DNA of 64,000 bases from Pedobacter yonginensis (GTDB lineage: Bacteria > Bacteroidota > Bacteroidia > Sphingobacteriales > Sphingobacteriaceae), in contig NZ_QGNZ01000001.1 of NCBI RefSeq assembly GCF_003173595.1, positions 558,001 to 622,000 on the forward strand. Direction: 5' to 3'. A program made the position numbers and the translations under genes. The notes under the pieces are model-generated. The model was not told where the DNA came from, searched no databases, and saw only the letters and a list, made by a program, of their open reading frames with translations. The stretch's first letter is position 1; each line of letters opens with the position of its first letter. Below, one piece after another: positions 18,506 to 28,430 of the stretch.

Positions 18506-19550
18506 TTGTGCACCAATTGTTGGAAGAAAAAAGTTAGGCTTTGTAAATCGATATTTAACCTTATGGATTTTCTTAGCCATGTTTTTAGGCCTAGGGATTG
18601 GCTTCCTTTTCCCATCTTCATCTAATCTAATTAACTCGTTTTCTGATGGGACAACGAATTTCTCCTTGGCGATTGGTTTAGTTATCATGATGTACCCACC
18701 ACTGGCTAAAGTAAAATATGAAAATCTTGGACAAGTTTTTAAAGATTCTAAGATTTTGATTGCCTCTTTGCTTTTAAATTGGATAGCTGGTCCGGTATTG
18801 ATGTTTCTGCTTGCCATTATTTTTTTAGGTGACTATCCAGAATACATGGTTGGTTTAATTTTAATCGGTCTTGCCAGATGTATTGCCATGGTGGTGGTTT
18901 GGAACGATCTTGCCGATGGCAACAGAGAGTATGCGGCTGGCTTGATTGCTTTAAATAGTGTTTTTCAGGTTCTACTTTACAGTGTTTACGCGTATATTTT
19001 TATCACTGTTTTGCCTCCATATTTTGGCTTGAAAGGTTTGGAAATAGACATATCTATCTTGCAAATTGCCAAGAGTGTCGGTATTTATTTGGGAATTCCC
19101 TTTGCGATGGGTTTTGTAAGTAGAGTGGTGATGATTAAGCTTAAAAGCGAAGAATGGTTCGAGCAGAAGTTTATAACCGTCATCTCGCCGCTTACATTAA
19201 TCGCTTTGCTCTTTACCATCATCATTATGTTTAGCTTGAAAGGAGAAACTTTGGTGAAAATTCCACTAGATGTATTTAGAATTTCTATTCCGCTTCTGTT
19301 TTACTTTTCCATTATGTTTGTTGTGAGCTTCTTTGTTGGCAAGTATTTTGGTGCTGATTACTCCAAAAGTACATCTATAGCCTTTACCGCTACCGGAAAC
19401 AACTTTGAACTTGCTATTGCGGTTTCGATTGGTGTTTTTGGAATTAATTCTGGTCAGGCTTTTGCAGGGGTGATTGGACCATTGGTTGAGGTACCTGCGC
19501 TTATTGCTTTGGTTAATCTTGCTTTTTGGTTCCGAAAGAGGTATTGGTAA
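18492..19550 (+). CDS. acr3: Acr3 family arsenite efflux permease
   Basis: The 352-residue membrane protein has about ten hydrophobic helices. The Acr3 signature is clear: [30 protein letters not shown], and [19 protein letters not shown] with the conserved Cys needed for transport, followed by [14 protein letters not shown]. It belongs to the BART superfamily and uses the proton gradient. The ATG at 18492 lies inside the arsC end and gives a normal-length protein. Confidence 0.95.
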   Translation: MSVSNCAPIVGRKKLGFVNRYLTLWIFLAMFLGLGIGFLFPSSSNLINSFSDGTTNFSLAIGLVIMMYPPLAKVKYENLGQVFKDSKILIASLLLNWIAGPVLMFLLAIIFLGDYPEYMVGLILIGLARCIAMVVVWNDLADGNREYAAGLIALNSVFQVLLYSVYAYIFITVLPPYFGLKGLEIDISILQIAKSVGIYLGIPFAMGFVSRVVMIKLKSEEWFEQKFITVISPLTLIALLFTIIIMFSLKGETLVKIPLDVFRISIPLLFYFSIMFVVSFFVGKYFGADYSKSTSIAFTATGNNFELAIAVSIGVFGINSGQAFAGVIGPLVEVPALIALVNLAFWFRKRYW

Positions 19551-19602
19551 CAATGACCTAACTTGAATTACCCTTATTTAACAAATTGGTTATATTTGGG
19601 TT

Positions 19603-20103
19603 ATGAAAAAATCAATCCTAATTTTAAGCTTGGTGTTTTGGTTTGCCGGATTTGTACAAGCTCAGGTTATCAAAGGAAATTTCGCCATTAAAAATGTGCA
19701 AACTGGAATGCTTTTGCGGGTTAAAGATGCAAGTGGCAAGAATGGTACACCATTAGTCGCTTACGACCCTCAAAACTGGAAGTGTATGACTTGGGATTTT
19801 AGAAACATAGATGGAAATACCTATCAACTCAGAAATCTTTTTACCAATAAAACATTCCAGCCAAAGAAGGAGGTTGATGCAAAGATTAATCTTGAAGAAC
19901 AACCCCTAGTGCTTGGCGATGCCAATCAACAATATGAGTTTATTCCAGTTGAAAGGGCTTACTTAATAAAATTAAAAGGAACCGATCTTTATTTAACTCC
20001 AGAAGATAAGAAAGGAAGTACCAACTCCAATATCATTCTGGCGAAGAAAACAAATAGCAAAGATCAATACTGGACGATTTACGAACAGTCGCCTACCATG
20101 TAA
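19603..20103 (+). CDS. Exported ricin-B-like beta-trefoil protein
   Basis: The 166-residue product has a signal peptide (cleavage after FVQAQ, about residue 21). The mature part follows the trefoil pattern of RICIN domains: KGNFAIKNVQTGMLLRVKDA, NWKCMTWDFRNIDGNTYQLRN and DQYWTIYEQ at the end. These domains commonly bind sugars, but no enzyme domain is attached and the Q-x-W repeats are weak. A TATATTTG element (19591-19598) lies very close to the ATG. The gene converges with the next one. Confidence 0.8.
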   Translation: MKKSILILSLVFWFAGFVQAQVIKGNFAIKNVQTGMLLRVKDASGKNGTPLVAYDPQNWKCMTWDFRNIDGNTYQLRNLFTNKTFQPKKEVDAKINLEEQPLVLGDANQQYEFIPVERAYLIKLKGTDLYLTPEDKKGSTNSNIILAKKTNSKDQYWTIYEQSPTM

Positions 20104-20132
20104 TTTCAAATTAAATTTTATAGTTATTTGAT

Positions 20133-21320
20133 TTACAGATAACTAAGCCACCATTTCGAATGTGTTTCTTTATATTTTTTGAACCATTTACAAGGATAGT
20201 ATAAGGCCAAAATAACAACGATCCAAATGAGATAAACGCCCCACAAATCAAATCCGAATGTGTTTGGCCGAAACATAAATGGCATGTTGATGATATCTTT
20301 CTTGGTGTAGCCCGATGCAAAAAAAGCAACAACCAAAATGCTGTGCAAAAGGTAAAAATGAATTACATAGTAGAAGAAGGGCACGCTTCCATATGTAGCA
20401 AAAACCTTTGATAATTTATTCTTAAATTTTTCGCAAACCGCGAGCAGTATTAAACCAACACCAATGATTAAGCTGGTGTATTGCAAGGATGGAGGGTACT
20501 TGCTAACATTGAAAAAAGACAATAAATTTTTGAACACATCATGATATTCTTTTCGGGGAATAGGATCGCCGTAAACACCAGCAATTCTGAGTGCAACGAA
20601 CAATACAAGCGCAGCCGCACCAAAGTTTAACAAATTGATTTTTCGCTTTTTAACATCATATTCTCTTTTAAACCATTTGCCAGCACCATAACCCAAAAAC
20701 ATGATTCCTGTCCACGGCAGTACTGCATATAAATCGGCAATGATGTGTTCTTTTCCAATTGGAAATATGGTACCCGAAGCGGTGAAAAATACCTTTAGTA
20801 ATACATCACTATAGATATTGCTAGGTGCTGGAAATAAATCAAATAGGTTATGTCCAAATACCAATAGGAAACCTGTAACTAAAACAGTTTTGTAAGAAAT
20901 TCTACTGAATAAGGCTAAGAAAATCATGCTGAATCCGATTGCCCAAATCACCTGTAGAACAATGGCATTGTAAAATGGATTGAAGGTTATGCCCAAGGTA
21001 ATGAGTACAATCTCTACTACAATAAGCCAGATGCCTCGTTTAAATAAAAACTTACTGGCCTGTGCTGGAGTTTTATTTTGTGCAGATAAATAAGCCGATA
21101 AGCCCGATAGAAAGACAAAAGTTGGCGCACAAAAATGCGTAATGAACCGCGTGAAATATAACATTCCAGTCGTTGTATCGGGGTTTAGAGGGTCGCCAGT
21201 CATGGCTTCGATGTGAAAGAAATCACGTGTATGGTCTAATGCCATAATAAGCATTACTAATCCTCTAAGAACATCGATAGATAATATTCTTTTAGAGCCT
21301 TGTTCAGTAACAGAAGTCAT
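20133..21320 (-). CDS. Multi-pass membrane protein, DUF1624/HGSNAT-like acyltransferase
   Basis: The 395-residue protein begins with RILSIDVLRGLVMLIMALDHTRDFFH, the signature of the DUF1624/heparan-alpha-glucosaminide N-acetyltransferase group, with the His-containing first helix. About ten hydrophobic helices follow. Family members move acetyl groups across the membrane to sugars, but the substrate here is unknown. It is a lone gene with a long, repeat-containing upstream region. Confidence 0.88.
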   Translation of the reverse strand: MTSVTEQGSKRILSIDVLRGLVMLIMALDHTRDFFHIEAMTGDPLNPDTTTGMLYFTRFITHFCAPTFVFLSGLSAYLSAQNKTPAQASKFLFKRGIWLIVVEIVLITLGITFNPFYNAIVLQVIWAIGFSMIFLALFSRISYKTVLVTGFLLVFGHNLFDLFPAPSNIYSDVLLKVFFTASGTIFPIGKEHIIADLYAVLPWTGIMFLGYGAGKWFKREYDVKKRKINLLNFGAAALVLFVALRIAGVYGDPIPRKEYHDVFKNLLSFFNVSKYPPSLQYTSLIIGVGLILLAVCEKFKNKLSKVFATYGSVPFFYYVIHFYLLHSILVVAFFASGYTKKDIINMPFMFRPNTFGFDLWGVYLIWIVVILALYYPCKWFKKYKETHSKWWLSYL

Positions 21321-21489
21321 TACAATAGAGATTTGGTTAATTAAAAAGAATGCGTGTTAATTTAGATGGCCAATTTGCAAAGCTAAGCTTAGTTACTGCT
21401 TAAAATGCTGAGGGTCAACTTATTTAAATATACAATCATAATTTGGTTTTCTCATGGTTGGGGTGAAAAAATGTTTTGTGGGGGGGATT

Positions 21490-21650
21490 AGGTTTTGAGT
21501 AGCGAGTATTGAGTATTGAGTATCAAGTAATGAGTATCAAGTATCAAGTAATGAGTATCAAGTAGCAAGAAATGAGTATCAAGTATCAAGTAGCGAGTAT
21601 TGAGTATCAAGAAATGAGTAGTAAGTATCAGGTTGCAAGTATTCAGTGAT
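21490..21650. repeat. Low-complexity repeat of GAGTATCAAGTA-type units
   Basis: About 160 bp consist of short degenerate repeats of GAGTATTGAGTATCAAGTAATGAGTATC type, alternating GAGTAT with CAAGTA. It lies in the gap between the acyltransferase-like gene and the GH97 gene. Open frames read through it (Leu/Thr/His-rich) are artefacts. Confidence 0.85.
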
Positions 21651-22228
21651 AGATGCGAATCTCGATTTAACATTGGAATAGATGGGGGATAGGGTTCAAA
21701 AGGAGGGGCTGATTTTTTTGAGTTGTGCCAGGGCAATATTGCGAAGTGTTTAAGACGAAGGCATATTGACTTGCTTGAGCATCCACATCGCTCATCGAAT
21801 CAGCCTGTTTAATTCGCTGAGATTTTATAATATTATTAAATACTTTATTCAAAATCTATAATATATTTGATTAATAGTAATTTATCTTATTTATCTATAA
21901 TTTCAACTTTGTTGAGAAGCTCAGTAATAAGGTGGTTTTTACAGCTCATTTTAGCGATTTTATTAATCATTACCAGCCTAAATCATCCAACAATTTAACA
22001 TCAGCATCTGTAAAAATACTGGTAGATGTAAAATTAAAGTCGAAATGTTTTTGGTTTAGTTAAACGTTTTACTACTTTCGAGTTACAATGTTTTTTTATC
22101 AAACATAATTGCTTTTAAGTTTTACTAACCAGATGCTCATTGAGAAAATTTAAATCACCATCGCTTTAAAAGCTCAAACATTCACAATAAATCACCGACA
22201 TAAAACACAACATCCCACACATACATAA
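21651..22228. other. Intergenic region before GH97, no gene seen
   Basis: About 580 bp of AT-rich sequence without a convincing gene on either strand. A 61-codon frame on the minus strand at 21667-21852 has no coding look. It must contain the GH97 promoter, but no good TAnnTTTG element was found. Confidence 0.5.
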
Positions 22229-24169
22229 ATGAAATTAACCCTGATCTTCACATTTTTAATTTTAATTGCAGTCCAGTTTTCAGCTAAGGCTCAGAAATAT
22301 CAGCTTAAGTCGCCCGATGCGGCCATTGTAATTAATTTGAACGTAGGGAAAGAAATTACTTACAGTGTTCAACAACAAGGCAAAAATTTGATACAAGAAT
22401 CTGCAATTGAATTAAGCACAAACAAAAGTAAGGGAGGATGGAAGGTTTCTAAAACAGCAACATCATCTGTTAACGAAGTTTTAAAACCGGTAGTTTGGGT
22501 TAAATCAGAAACCATCGATAACCATTACAATGCACTTACTTTAAAGTTTTCGAACGGTTTATCGCTGGAGTGGAGGGCTTTTAACAATGGCGTGGCTTGG
22601 CACTGGCTATCCGATTTGAAAGGCAGTTACCAAATATTAGCAGAAAAAGCTGCGTTTCAATTCGCAGGTGGGGCGAAATCGCTTTTTCCAAAAGAAGATC
22701 AATTTTTCTCTCATAATGAGCGCGATTACAAAGCTTTTAATGTCAGCGATATAGATTCTACAAAATTGGCGAGTTTGCCAACGCTGTTTGATGTAGATGG
22801 AACCAAGATTGTTTTAACTGAATCTGATTTATGGGATTATGCAGGCATGTGGATTAAAGGTGCAGGCAAAGGCAAAATTAACGCTGTGTTTCCGCATCAT
22901 CCTAAAACTAAAAAAATAACCAGCGATCGTGATGAGCGGGTAAGCCAATACGATAGCTATATTGCTGATGTTAATGGTCCAAAATCATTCCCTTGGCGGG
23001 TTTTAATGATTAACACTGCCGATAAAGATATTTTGAGTAACCAATTGGTTTATCAACTTGCAAGGCCTGCAACAGGCGATTTTTCTTGGGTTAAACCAGG
23101 TAAGGTGCAGTGGGATTGGTGGCACTACAACAATTTATATGGCGTAGATTTTGTTGCTGGCATCAACAACGATACCTACAAATACTACATCGATTTTGCC
23201 GCAAAAAATCATATTGAATACGTTTTATTGGATGAAGGTTGGTGCGACACAAGAGATTTAATGAAGCAATCGCCAGGTATTGATGTAGAAGAACTGGCCA
23301 AATATGCCAAAAGCAAAAATGTAGATTTGCTGCTGTGGACGAGCTGGCTGGTGCTGGATAAGCAAATGGATCAAGCTTTGGATAACTTCCAAAAATGGGG
23401 CATTACAGGCATAAAGGTAGATTTTATGCAGCGCGACGATCAAGATATGGTAAATTACTATGAAAAGGTATCAAAAGCAGCGGCGAAAAGAAAGCTGATG
23501 GTCGATTTTCATGGCGCCTTTAAACCTACCGGTTGGAACAGAACTTACCCTAATGTGATGACTTCTGAAGGTGTTTTAGGGAACGAAATCAGTAAATTCG
23601 GAGCGGCCATCACGCCAGATCATACCACCACCATTCCATTTATCAGAATGGCGGCAGGTCCGATGGATTTTACTCCCGGGGGGATGTTAAATGTACAGAA
23701 GAATGATTTTGCTGCTGTTCCATCGGAACCGATGACAATGGGTACGCGCTGTAACCAATTGGCGATGTATGTGGTGTTTGAAAGTCCATTGCAGATGCTT
23801 TGCGATATTCCGACCCATTACTACAAAGAGCCTGAGGCAATGCAATTTTTAAAAGAAGTACCATCCGTTTGGAAACAAACCGTTCCTTTACAAGCCAAAG
23901 TAGGCGATTATGTTGCCGTAGCTAGGCAGGCCAAAAATAGCGATTGGTATATTGGCGCTATGACCGATTGGACAGCAAGAGATCTGAATCTCGATTTATC
24001 TTTCTTAGGAGATGGACAGTATAAAATGATGGTTTGGAAAGATGGAATTAACGCCGATAAGAATGCCAAAGATTTTAAACAAGAAACCATTGAGGTCAAT
24101 AAAAACACCAAATTAAACATCAAAATGACTACCGGCGGTGGCTATGTTGCCAGATTGGTAAAAATATAA
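22229..24169 (+). CDS. GH97 glycosidase, retaining (alpha-galactosidase-like) subgroup
   Basis: The 646-residue exported enzyme (signal peptide cleaved after SAKAQ) has the three GH97 parts: an N-terminal beta-sandwich (KSPDAAIVINLNVGKEITYSV), a TIM barrel (QWDWWHYNNLYG, YVLLDEGWCD) and a C-terminal sheet (GDYVAVARQAKNSDWYIGAMTDW). The segment GIKVDFMQRDDQ places Asp398 where retaining members such as B. thetaiotaomicron GH97b have their nucleophile; inverting SusB-type enzymes lack this Asp. This favours alpha-galactosidase activity over alpha-glucosidase. The GH125 gene follows 59 bp on, so they are likely co-transcribed. Confidence 0.92.
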   Translation: MKLTLIFTFLILIAVQFSAKAQKYQLKSPDAAIVINLNVGKEITYSVQQQGKNLIQESAIELSTNKSKGGWKVSKTATSSVNEVLKPVVWVKSETIDNHYNALTLKFSNGLSLEWRAFNNGVAWHWLSDLKGSYQILAEKAAFQFAGGAKSLFPKEDQFFSHNERDYKAFNVSDIDSTKLASLPTLFDVDGTKIVLTESDLWDYAGMWIKGAGKGKINAVFPHHPKTKKITSDRDERVSQYDSYIADVNGPKSFPWRVLMINTADKDILSNQLVYQLARPATGDFSWVKPGKVQWDWWHYNNLYGVDFVAGINNDTYKYYIDFAAKNHIEYVLLDEGWCDTRDLMKQSPGIDVEELAKYAKSKNVDLLLWTSWLVLDKQMDQALDNFQKWGITGIKVDFMQRDDQDMVNYYEKVSKAAAKRKLMVDFHGAFKPTGWNRTYPNVMTSEGVLGNEISKFGAAITPDHTTTIPFIRMAAGPMDFTPGGMLNVQKNDFAAVPSEPMTMGTRCNQLAMYVVFESPLQMLCDIPTHYYKEPEAMQFLKEVPSVWKQTVPLQAKVGDYVAVARQAKNSDWYIGAMTDWTARDLNLDLSFLGDGQYKMMVWKDGINADKNAKDFKQETIEVNKNTKLNIKMTTGGGYVARLVKI

Positions 24170-24228
24170 GGGCTATTAACCAAAGCGTAGTCTTAACAAG
24201 TTGAACCAAATAGAAATACACATAAATA

Positions 24229-25653
24229 ATGAAAAGAAGAAAGTTTATACAAAACACAGGTTTGCTGGGTGTTGGAGTTGTAGCATCGAAATTTTCCTTT
24301 GCTGCAGATTTAGCTCCAGAGTTTCCTGTTGTTCGGGTGGCGGCTGGCAAAAGACATTTTGAAAGCAAGGCCGTAGATGCAGCAATAAAAACCTTTCAAT
24401 CCAATGTTAAAAATCCGGAGTTAAATTGGTTGTTCGAAAACTGCTTTCCAAATACGCTAGATACAACTGTTTATTATGCAGAAAAAAATGGTCGCCCAGA
24501 TACCTACGTAATTACAGGTGATATTGATGCGATGTGGCTTCGCGATAGTTCGGCACAGGTATGGCCGTATTTGCAATTTGTGAACGAAGATGCACCGCTA
24601 AAAAAATTAGTAGCTGGTGTAATCATCCACCAAACACAGTGCGTTTTAAAAGATCCGTACGCCAACGCTTTTTACGGCGATGCAACTAAAGTAGGTGAGT
24701 GGAAAACAGATAAAACGGCAATGCAGCCAGGCGTGCACGAACGCAAATGGGAAATAGACTCTTTATGCTATCCAATTCGGTTGGCTTACCACTATTGGAA
24801 AAAAACGGGCGATAAAACCCCATTTGATGCCGATTGGAAAAAGGGAATTGAAGCCACATTTAAAACCTTTAAAGATCAACAACGGAAAACAAATAAAGGG
24901 CAGTATCATTTCCAAAGGGAAACCACGCAGCCAACTGATACATTACCAATGGCTGGTTACGGTTTTCCCGTTAATCCGGTTGGTTTAATCTGTTCGGCCT
25001 TTCGCCCAAGTGATGATGCAACAATTTTCCCTTTCTTAATTCCTTCTAATTTCTTTGCCGTAACCAGCTTAAAGCAGGCAGCAGAAATGATTAAAGCCTT
25101 GCATAGCGATAAAGCTTTAGAAAGCAGCTTATTAAATTTGGCAGATGAAGTAAATGCTGCCATACAAAAATATGCCATTGTAAACCATCCAAAATACGGC
25201 AAAATTTACGCTTTTGAGGTTGATGGTTTTGGTAGCGCGTATTTAATGGACGATTCTAACGTACCGAGTTTGTTAAGCTTACCCTATCTGGGTGCCATCA
25301 AATTAGATGATCCCATTTACATCAATACCAGGAAATTTGCCCTTTCAAAAGATAACCCATATTTCTTCAAAGGTACCGCTGCCGAAGGCATTGGCGGACC
25401 ACATGCCGGCCAAGATATGATTTGGCCAATGAGCATAACCATGCGTGCTTTGACTTCTAAAGATGATGCTGAAATTAAATATTGCATCGATACTTTGCGT
25501 AAAACACATGCAGGCAAAGGTTTTATGCATGAATCATTCCATAAAGATGATCCCGCAAATTTCACCAGAGCTTGGTTTGCTTGGTCGAACACCTTATTTG
25601 GAGAATTGCTTTGGAAAACCTATCATGAAAAACCCGCTTTACTTAAAGCTTAA
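24229..25653 (+). CDS. GH125 exo-alpha-1,6-mannosidase (DUF1237), exported
   Basis: The 474-residue enzyme has a Tat-like signal (KRRKFIQNTGLLGVGVV). The (alpha/alpha)6 barrel of GH125 shows in NTLDTTVYY, TGDIDAMWLRDSSAQVWPY, VHERKWEIDSLCYPIRLAYHYW and GGPHAGQDMIWPMSITMRALTS. GH125 enzymes are metal-independent inverting exo-mannosidases, mostly alpha-1,6. Together with the GH92 enzyme upstream it fits trimming of mannans or N-glycans. No SusC/SusD pair is present here. A terminator follows. Confidence 0.95.
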   Translation: MKRRKFIQNTGLLGVGVVASKFSFAADLAPEFPVVRVAAGKRHFESKAVDAAIKTFQSNVKNPELNWLFENCFPNTLDTTVYYAEKNGRPDTYVITGDIDAMWLRDSSAQVWPYLQFVNEDAPLKKLVAGVIIHQTQCVLKDPYANAFYGDATKVGEWKTDKTAMQPGVHERKWEIDSLCYPIRLAYHYWKKTGDKTPFDADWKKGIEATFKTFKDQQRKTNKGQYHFQRETTQPTDTLPMAGYGFPVNPVGLICSAFRPSDDATIFPFLIPSNFFAVTSLKQAAEMIKALHSDKALESSLLNLADEVNAAIQKYAIVNHPKYGKIYAFEVDGFGSAYLMDDSNVPSLLSLPYLGAIKLDDPIYINTRKFALSKDNPYFFKGTAAEGIGGPHAGQDMIWPMSITMRALTSKDDAEIKYCIDTLRKTHAGKGFMHESFHKDDPANFTRAWFAWSNTLFGELLWKTYHEKPALLKA

Positions 25654-25672
25654 TTGATTTTTTTGTTATTCC

Positions 25673-25711
25673 AATAACGCCTCAGCTCAAGAATTGGGGC
25701 GTTATTTTTTT
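25673..25711 (+). terminator. Rho-independent terminator after GH125
   Basis: The 9 bp stem AATAACGCC (25673-25681) pairs with GGCGTTATT (25698-25706) and runs into T's up to 25711. It closes the GH97-GH125 unit. Confidence 0.85.
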
Positions 25712-25772
25712 ACCTTTGATGATGGGCTGACGGGAATCTAAAGGCCAATTCAACACCAACCCATTTAAAATT

Positions 25773-25970
25773 ATGATAAGCATAAATCAAAATATACCCA
25801 CATCAACCTTGTTAGATGTTAAGGTAGGAGATGAGGTAGATAACGGAGCCGGTAAAGCAGGGGAAGTTTCGAAAATCAACATTACAGAAACCGACGAATA
25901 CCTTCAATTTCTGTTTGGTTTAAATAATGGGCAGGAAATTGAAATCAGAAAACTAAAGCAAATTTGCTAA
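25773..25970 (+). CDS. Small hypothetical protein (65 aa)
   Basis: A short acidic protein with TLLDVKVGDEVDNGAGKAG and EIEIRKLKQIC segments, reading like a small beta-barrel of the kind that contains a VGDEV turn. It is not a family I can name. Its stop codon overlaps that of the converging NTF2-like gene by 4 bp. Composition looks coding. Confidence 0.6.
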   Translation: MISINQNIPTSTLLDVKVGDEVDNGAGKAGEVSKINITETDEYLQFLFGLNNGQEIEIRKLKQIC

Positions 25971-26326
25971 GCTAAAACTGGTCTGGGGTCAAAAATCACT
26001 TTAAATGATTTAATCTTCTCATTCTCCAACACATACCAGCCACTGCCAAAGAGTTTTTTCCCGTTGATGTTAATGTCATAAAACAGGCAAACCTCTTCAT
26101 TATCCGTAAAAATCTTTTTTACTTCATATTTCAATTTCAACTTTTTCAGGTCTTCCATGTAAGCATCAGCGCCGCTCCGTTCGCTCATAACGCCTTTAAA
26201 AATCAAATCATCGTGAAGTTGTAGCCTTGCCAAATCGAAATCTTCGGCATTTAGTGCTTTAATGAAATCCAAAACCACAACTTTTGAGTTGTGCTCGGTA
26301 AGTTCTTTGTTTAAGTTTGCCATCAT
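25967..26326 (-). CDS. NTF2-like/SnoaL-type protein
   Basis: The 119-residue cytoplasmic protein has the SnoaL-like pattern: a helix VVVLDFIKALNAEDFDLARLQLHDDLIFKG, a second helix YMEDLKKLK, then strands ending SGWYVLENEKIKSFKVIFDPRP. Such proteins bind small ligands or act as isomerases; no specific function can be deduced. The start is MMANLNKE; the second Met is an equal candidate. Confidence 0.82.
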   Translation of the reverse strand: MMANLNKELTEHNSKVVVLDFIKALNAEDFDLARLQLHDDLIFKGVMSERSGADAYMEDLKKLKLKYEVKKIFTDNEEVCLFYDININGKKLFGSGWYVLENEKIKSFKVIFDPRPVLA

Positions 26327-26421
26327 TCAAAAATAGCTTTTATGCCATTTCAAAACGACAATACATCTAAATTATTTGCTAGGATTTGAGGAAAGAAAAG
26401 GGTTACTGGCGGGAAATTTGA

Positions 26422-26619
26422 TTACTGCTCAACCACAATTTTGTAAGCATATCTGGATTTTGCTTCAAAAAGGAAAGTAACGATTCTGCCCGTACTTAAT
26501 TTGTGGCCTGCGGAGATTGATTTTTTGTTCAATAAGATATCGTCTCCGACTGCGGAGGTAATCAAACCACATCCAAATCTTTCATCAAATAGCTTAACAA
26601 TACCCTTGTGCCTACTCAT
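26422..26619 (-). CDS. Degenerate cold-shock-domain protein
   Basis: The 65-residue protein keeps the cold-shock outline (HKGIVKLFDERFGCGLIT, then DDILLNKKSI and RIVTFLFEAKSRYAYKIVV). The RNP1 motif KGFGFI is changed to RFGCGLI and the RNP2 VFVH to ILLN, so nucleic acid binding through the usual aromatic surface is doubtful. Compare the normal cold-shock gene at 28992. Annotation as a CSD relative is likely, function uncertain. Confidence 0.7.
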   Translation of the reverse strand: MSRHKGIVKLFDERFGCGLITSAVGDDILLNKKSISAGHKLSTGRIVTFLFEAKSRYAYKIVVEQ

Positions 26620-26880
26620 AATATTTATACTTGTTAATTAAAAATATAGAATAAAAGCGTTTCAAATTAAAGGAATAGATGAATGGGCGGAAATAATAGA
26701 TAAGGGCGGCACTTTTGATTGATTAAGCATCAAACCGGCTTGAAGGTTACAGCTAAAAAGATGCTTGCAGCACGAGAAAGTGGAATTTGGAACTTTGATT
26801 TTTAATTGATGGCTCGCCAACCATTTTACACATAAAATAAACATTTGAAAAACAATTGCAGTCTAATGCCCCCCTTTTGC

Positions 26881-28085
26881 TAGTCGGGATTTGCAATCCC
26901 GACTTAAGCGCTGAGGATTTTTAATCCTCGTAAAACTCAGGTTTGCCCCCCTGAAAGTAGCTCAACAGCCAATCCTCTAATTAATTGGTTCAGTTAGCTT
27001 TAGTGGATTACAAATCCACAGTTCAATGGTCGAGAAAACATTTCTCGACCAACTCAATTTATGCTCCTTTGCTAGTCGGGATTTGCAATCTCGACTTAAG
27101 CGCTGAGGATTTTTAATCCTCGTAAAACTGAGGTTTGCCCCCCTGAAAGTAGCTCAACAGCCAATCCTCTAGTTAATTGGTTCAGTTAGCTTTAGTGGAT
27201 TACAAATTCACAGTTCAATGGTCGAGAAAACATTTCTCGACCAACTCAATTTATGCTCCTTTGCTAGTCGGGATTTGCAATCCCGACTTAAGCGCAGAGG
27301 ATTTTCAATCCTCTTAAAACTGAGGTTTGCTCCCTGAAAGTAACTCAACAGCCAATCCTCTAATTAATTGGTTCAGTTAGCTTTAGTGGATTAGAAATCC
27401 ACAGTTCAATGGTCGAGAAAACATTTCTCGACCAACTCAATTTATGCTCCTTTGCTAGTCGGGATTTGCAATCTCGACTTAAGCGCTGAGGATTTTCAAT
27501 CCTCTTAAAACTGAGGTTTGCTCCCTGAAAGTAGCTCAACAGCCAATCCTCTAGTTAATTGGTTCAGTTAGCTTTAGTGGATTACAAATTCACAGTTCAA
27601 TGGTCGAGAAAACATTTCTCGACCAACTCAATTTATGCTCCTTTGCTAGTCGGGATTTGCAATCTCGACTTAAGCGCTGAGGATTTTTAATCCTCGTAAA
27701 ACTGAGGTTTGCCCCCCTGAAAGTAGCTCAACAGCCAATCCTCTAATTAATTGGTTCAGTTAGCTTTAGTGGATTACAAATCCACAGTTCAATGGTCGAA
27801 AAAACATTTCTCGACCAACTCAATTTATGTTCCTTTGCTAGTCGGGATTTGCAATCTCGACTTAAGCGCTGAGGATTTTCAATCCTCATGAAACTGAGGT
27901 TTGCCCCATGAAAGTAGCTCAACAGCCAATCCTCTAATTAATTGGTTCAGTTAGCTTTAGTGGATTACAAATTCACAGTTCAATGGTCGAAAAAACATTG
28001 CTCGACCAACTCAATTTATGCTCCTTTGCTAGTCGGGATTTGCAATCCCGACTTAAGCGCTGAGGATTTTCAATCCTCTTAAAAC
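26881..28085. repeat. Tandem array of 191-192 bp units, four hairpins per unit
   Basis: Seven unit starts (TAGTCGGGATTTGCAAT) lie at 26881, 27073, 27265, 27456, 27647, 27839 and 28030, spaced 191-192 bp. Six units are complete; the seventh stops after two hairpins. Each unit has four near-perfect hairpins in order: GTCGGGATT/AATCCCGAC, GAGGATT/AATCCTC, TGGATT/AATCCA and GGTCGAGAAA/TTTCTCGACC, with loops of 3 nt. Some copies change the right arm to AATCTCGAC or AATTCA, which keeps pairing as G-U in plus-strand RNA. No open frame, no variable spacers. Confidence 0.93.
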
Positions 28086-28140
28086 AGAGTTTAATGCCAG
28101 CGTTATAAATTCGCCAACCAATTCACAATCGCTACAAAAC

Positions 28141-28163
28141 AAAAAGCCCCGAATTAACGAGGC
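28141..28163 (-). terminator. Rho-independent terminator of the CDGSH gene
   Basis: On the minus strand GCCTCG pairs with CGGGGC (one G-U pair) across a 6 nt loop and is followed by five T, 24 bp beyond the stop codon of the CDGSH gene. Confidence 0.75.
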
Positions 28164-28186
28164 TCAAAATCAAAGTATTCTTTTTA

Positions 28187-28411
28187 TTAAACTTTTTTAG
28201 GAGGAAGATCAAAAGCAATGGCTTCGTGCTCGAAGTGACCATTGTGCGCACCATCACAAAAGGGCTTGTTTTTTGAAAGTCCGCAACGACAGATAGAAAG
28301 CACCGTTCTACCCTGCAAGCCGTATGCGTTACCGTTTCTATCAACGATTTCAAAATCGCCCTCTATTTTAACTGAACCGTTATTGTTGATTGTTAATTTT
28401 GTTTTTGACAT
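28187..28411 (-). CDS. CDGSH iron-sulfur domain protein
   Basis: The 74-residue protein holds the [2Fe-2S] motif CRCGLSKNKPFCDGAH, with ligands Cys41, Cys43, Cys52 and His56 (three Cys, one His). It is a minimal single-domain CDGSH protein; these bind labile clusters linked to redox or iron handling. The start MSKTKLTINNNG is preceded by a TAGTTTTG element 20 bp upstream, and a terminator follows. Confidence 0.95.
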   Translation of the reverse strand: MSKTKLTINNNGSVKIEGDFEIVDRNGNAYGLQGRTVLSICRCGLSKNKPFCDGAHNGHFEHEAIAFDLPPKKV

Positions 28412-28430
28412 AGTATTTTATTTGTTGATG

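Noticed and set aside
19591..19598. TATATTTG as the promoter of the ricin-like gene
   Set aside because: It ends 4 bp before the ATG, too close unless the mRNA is leaderless, so it was not listed as a promoter.
21488..21736. 82-codon minus-strand frame with ILDTHYLIL repeats
   Set aside because: It is the translation of the GAGTATCAAGTA simple repeat and not a leucine-rich protein.
26881..28085. Possible CRISPR array
   Set aside because: Whole units of 191-192 bp are repeated with no variable spacers, and no cas genes are present. The same holds for the arrays at 10.6 kb and 60.1 kb.
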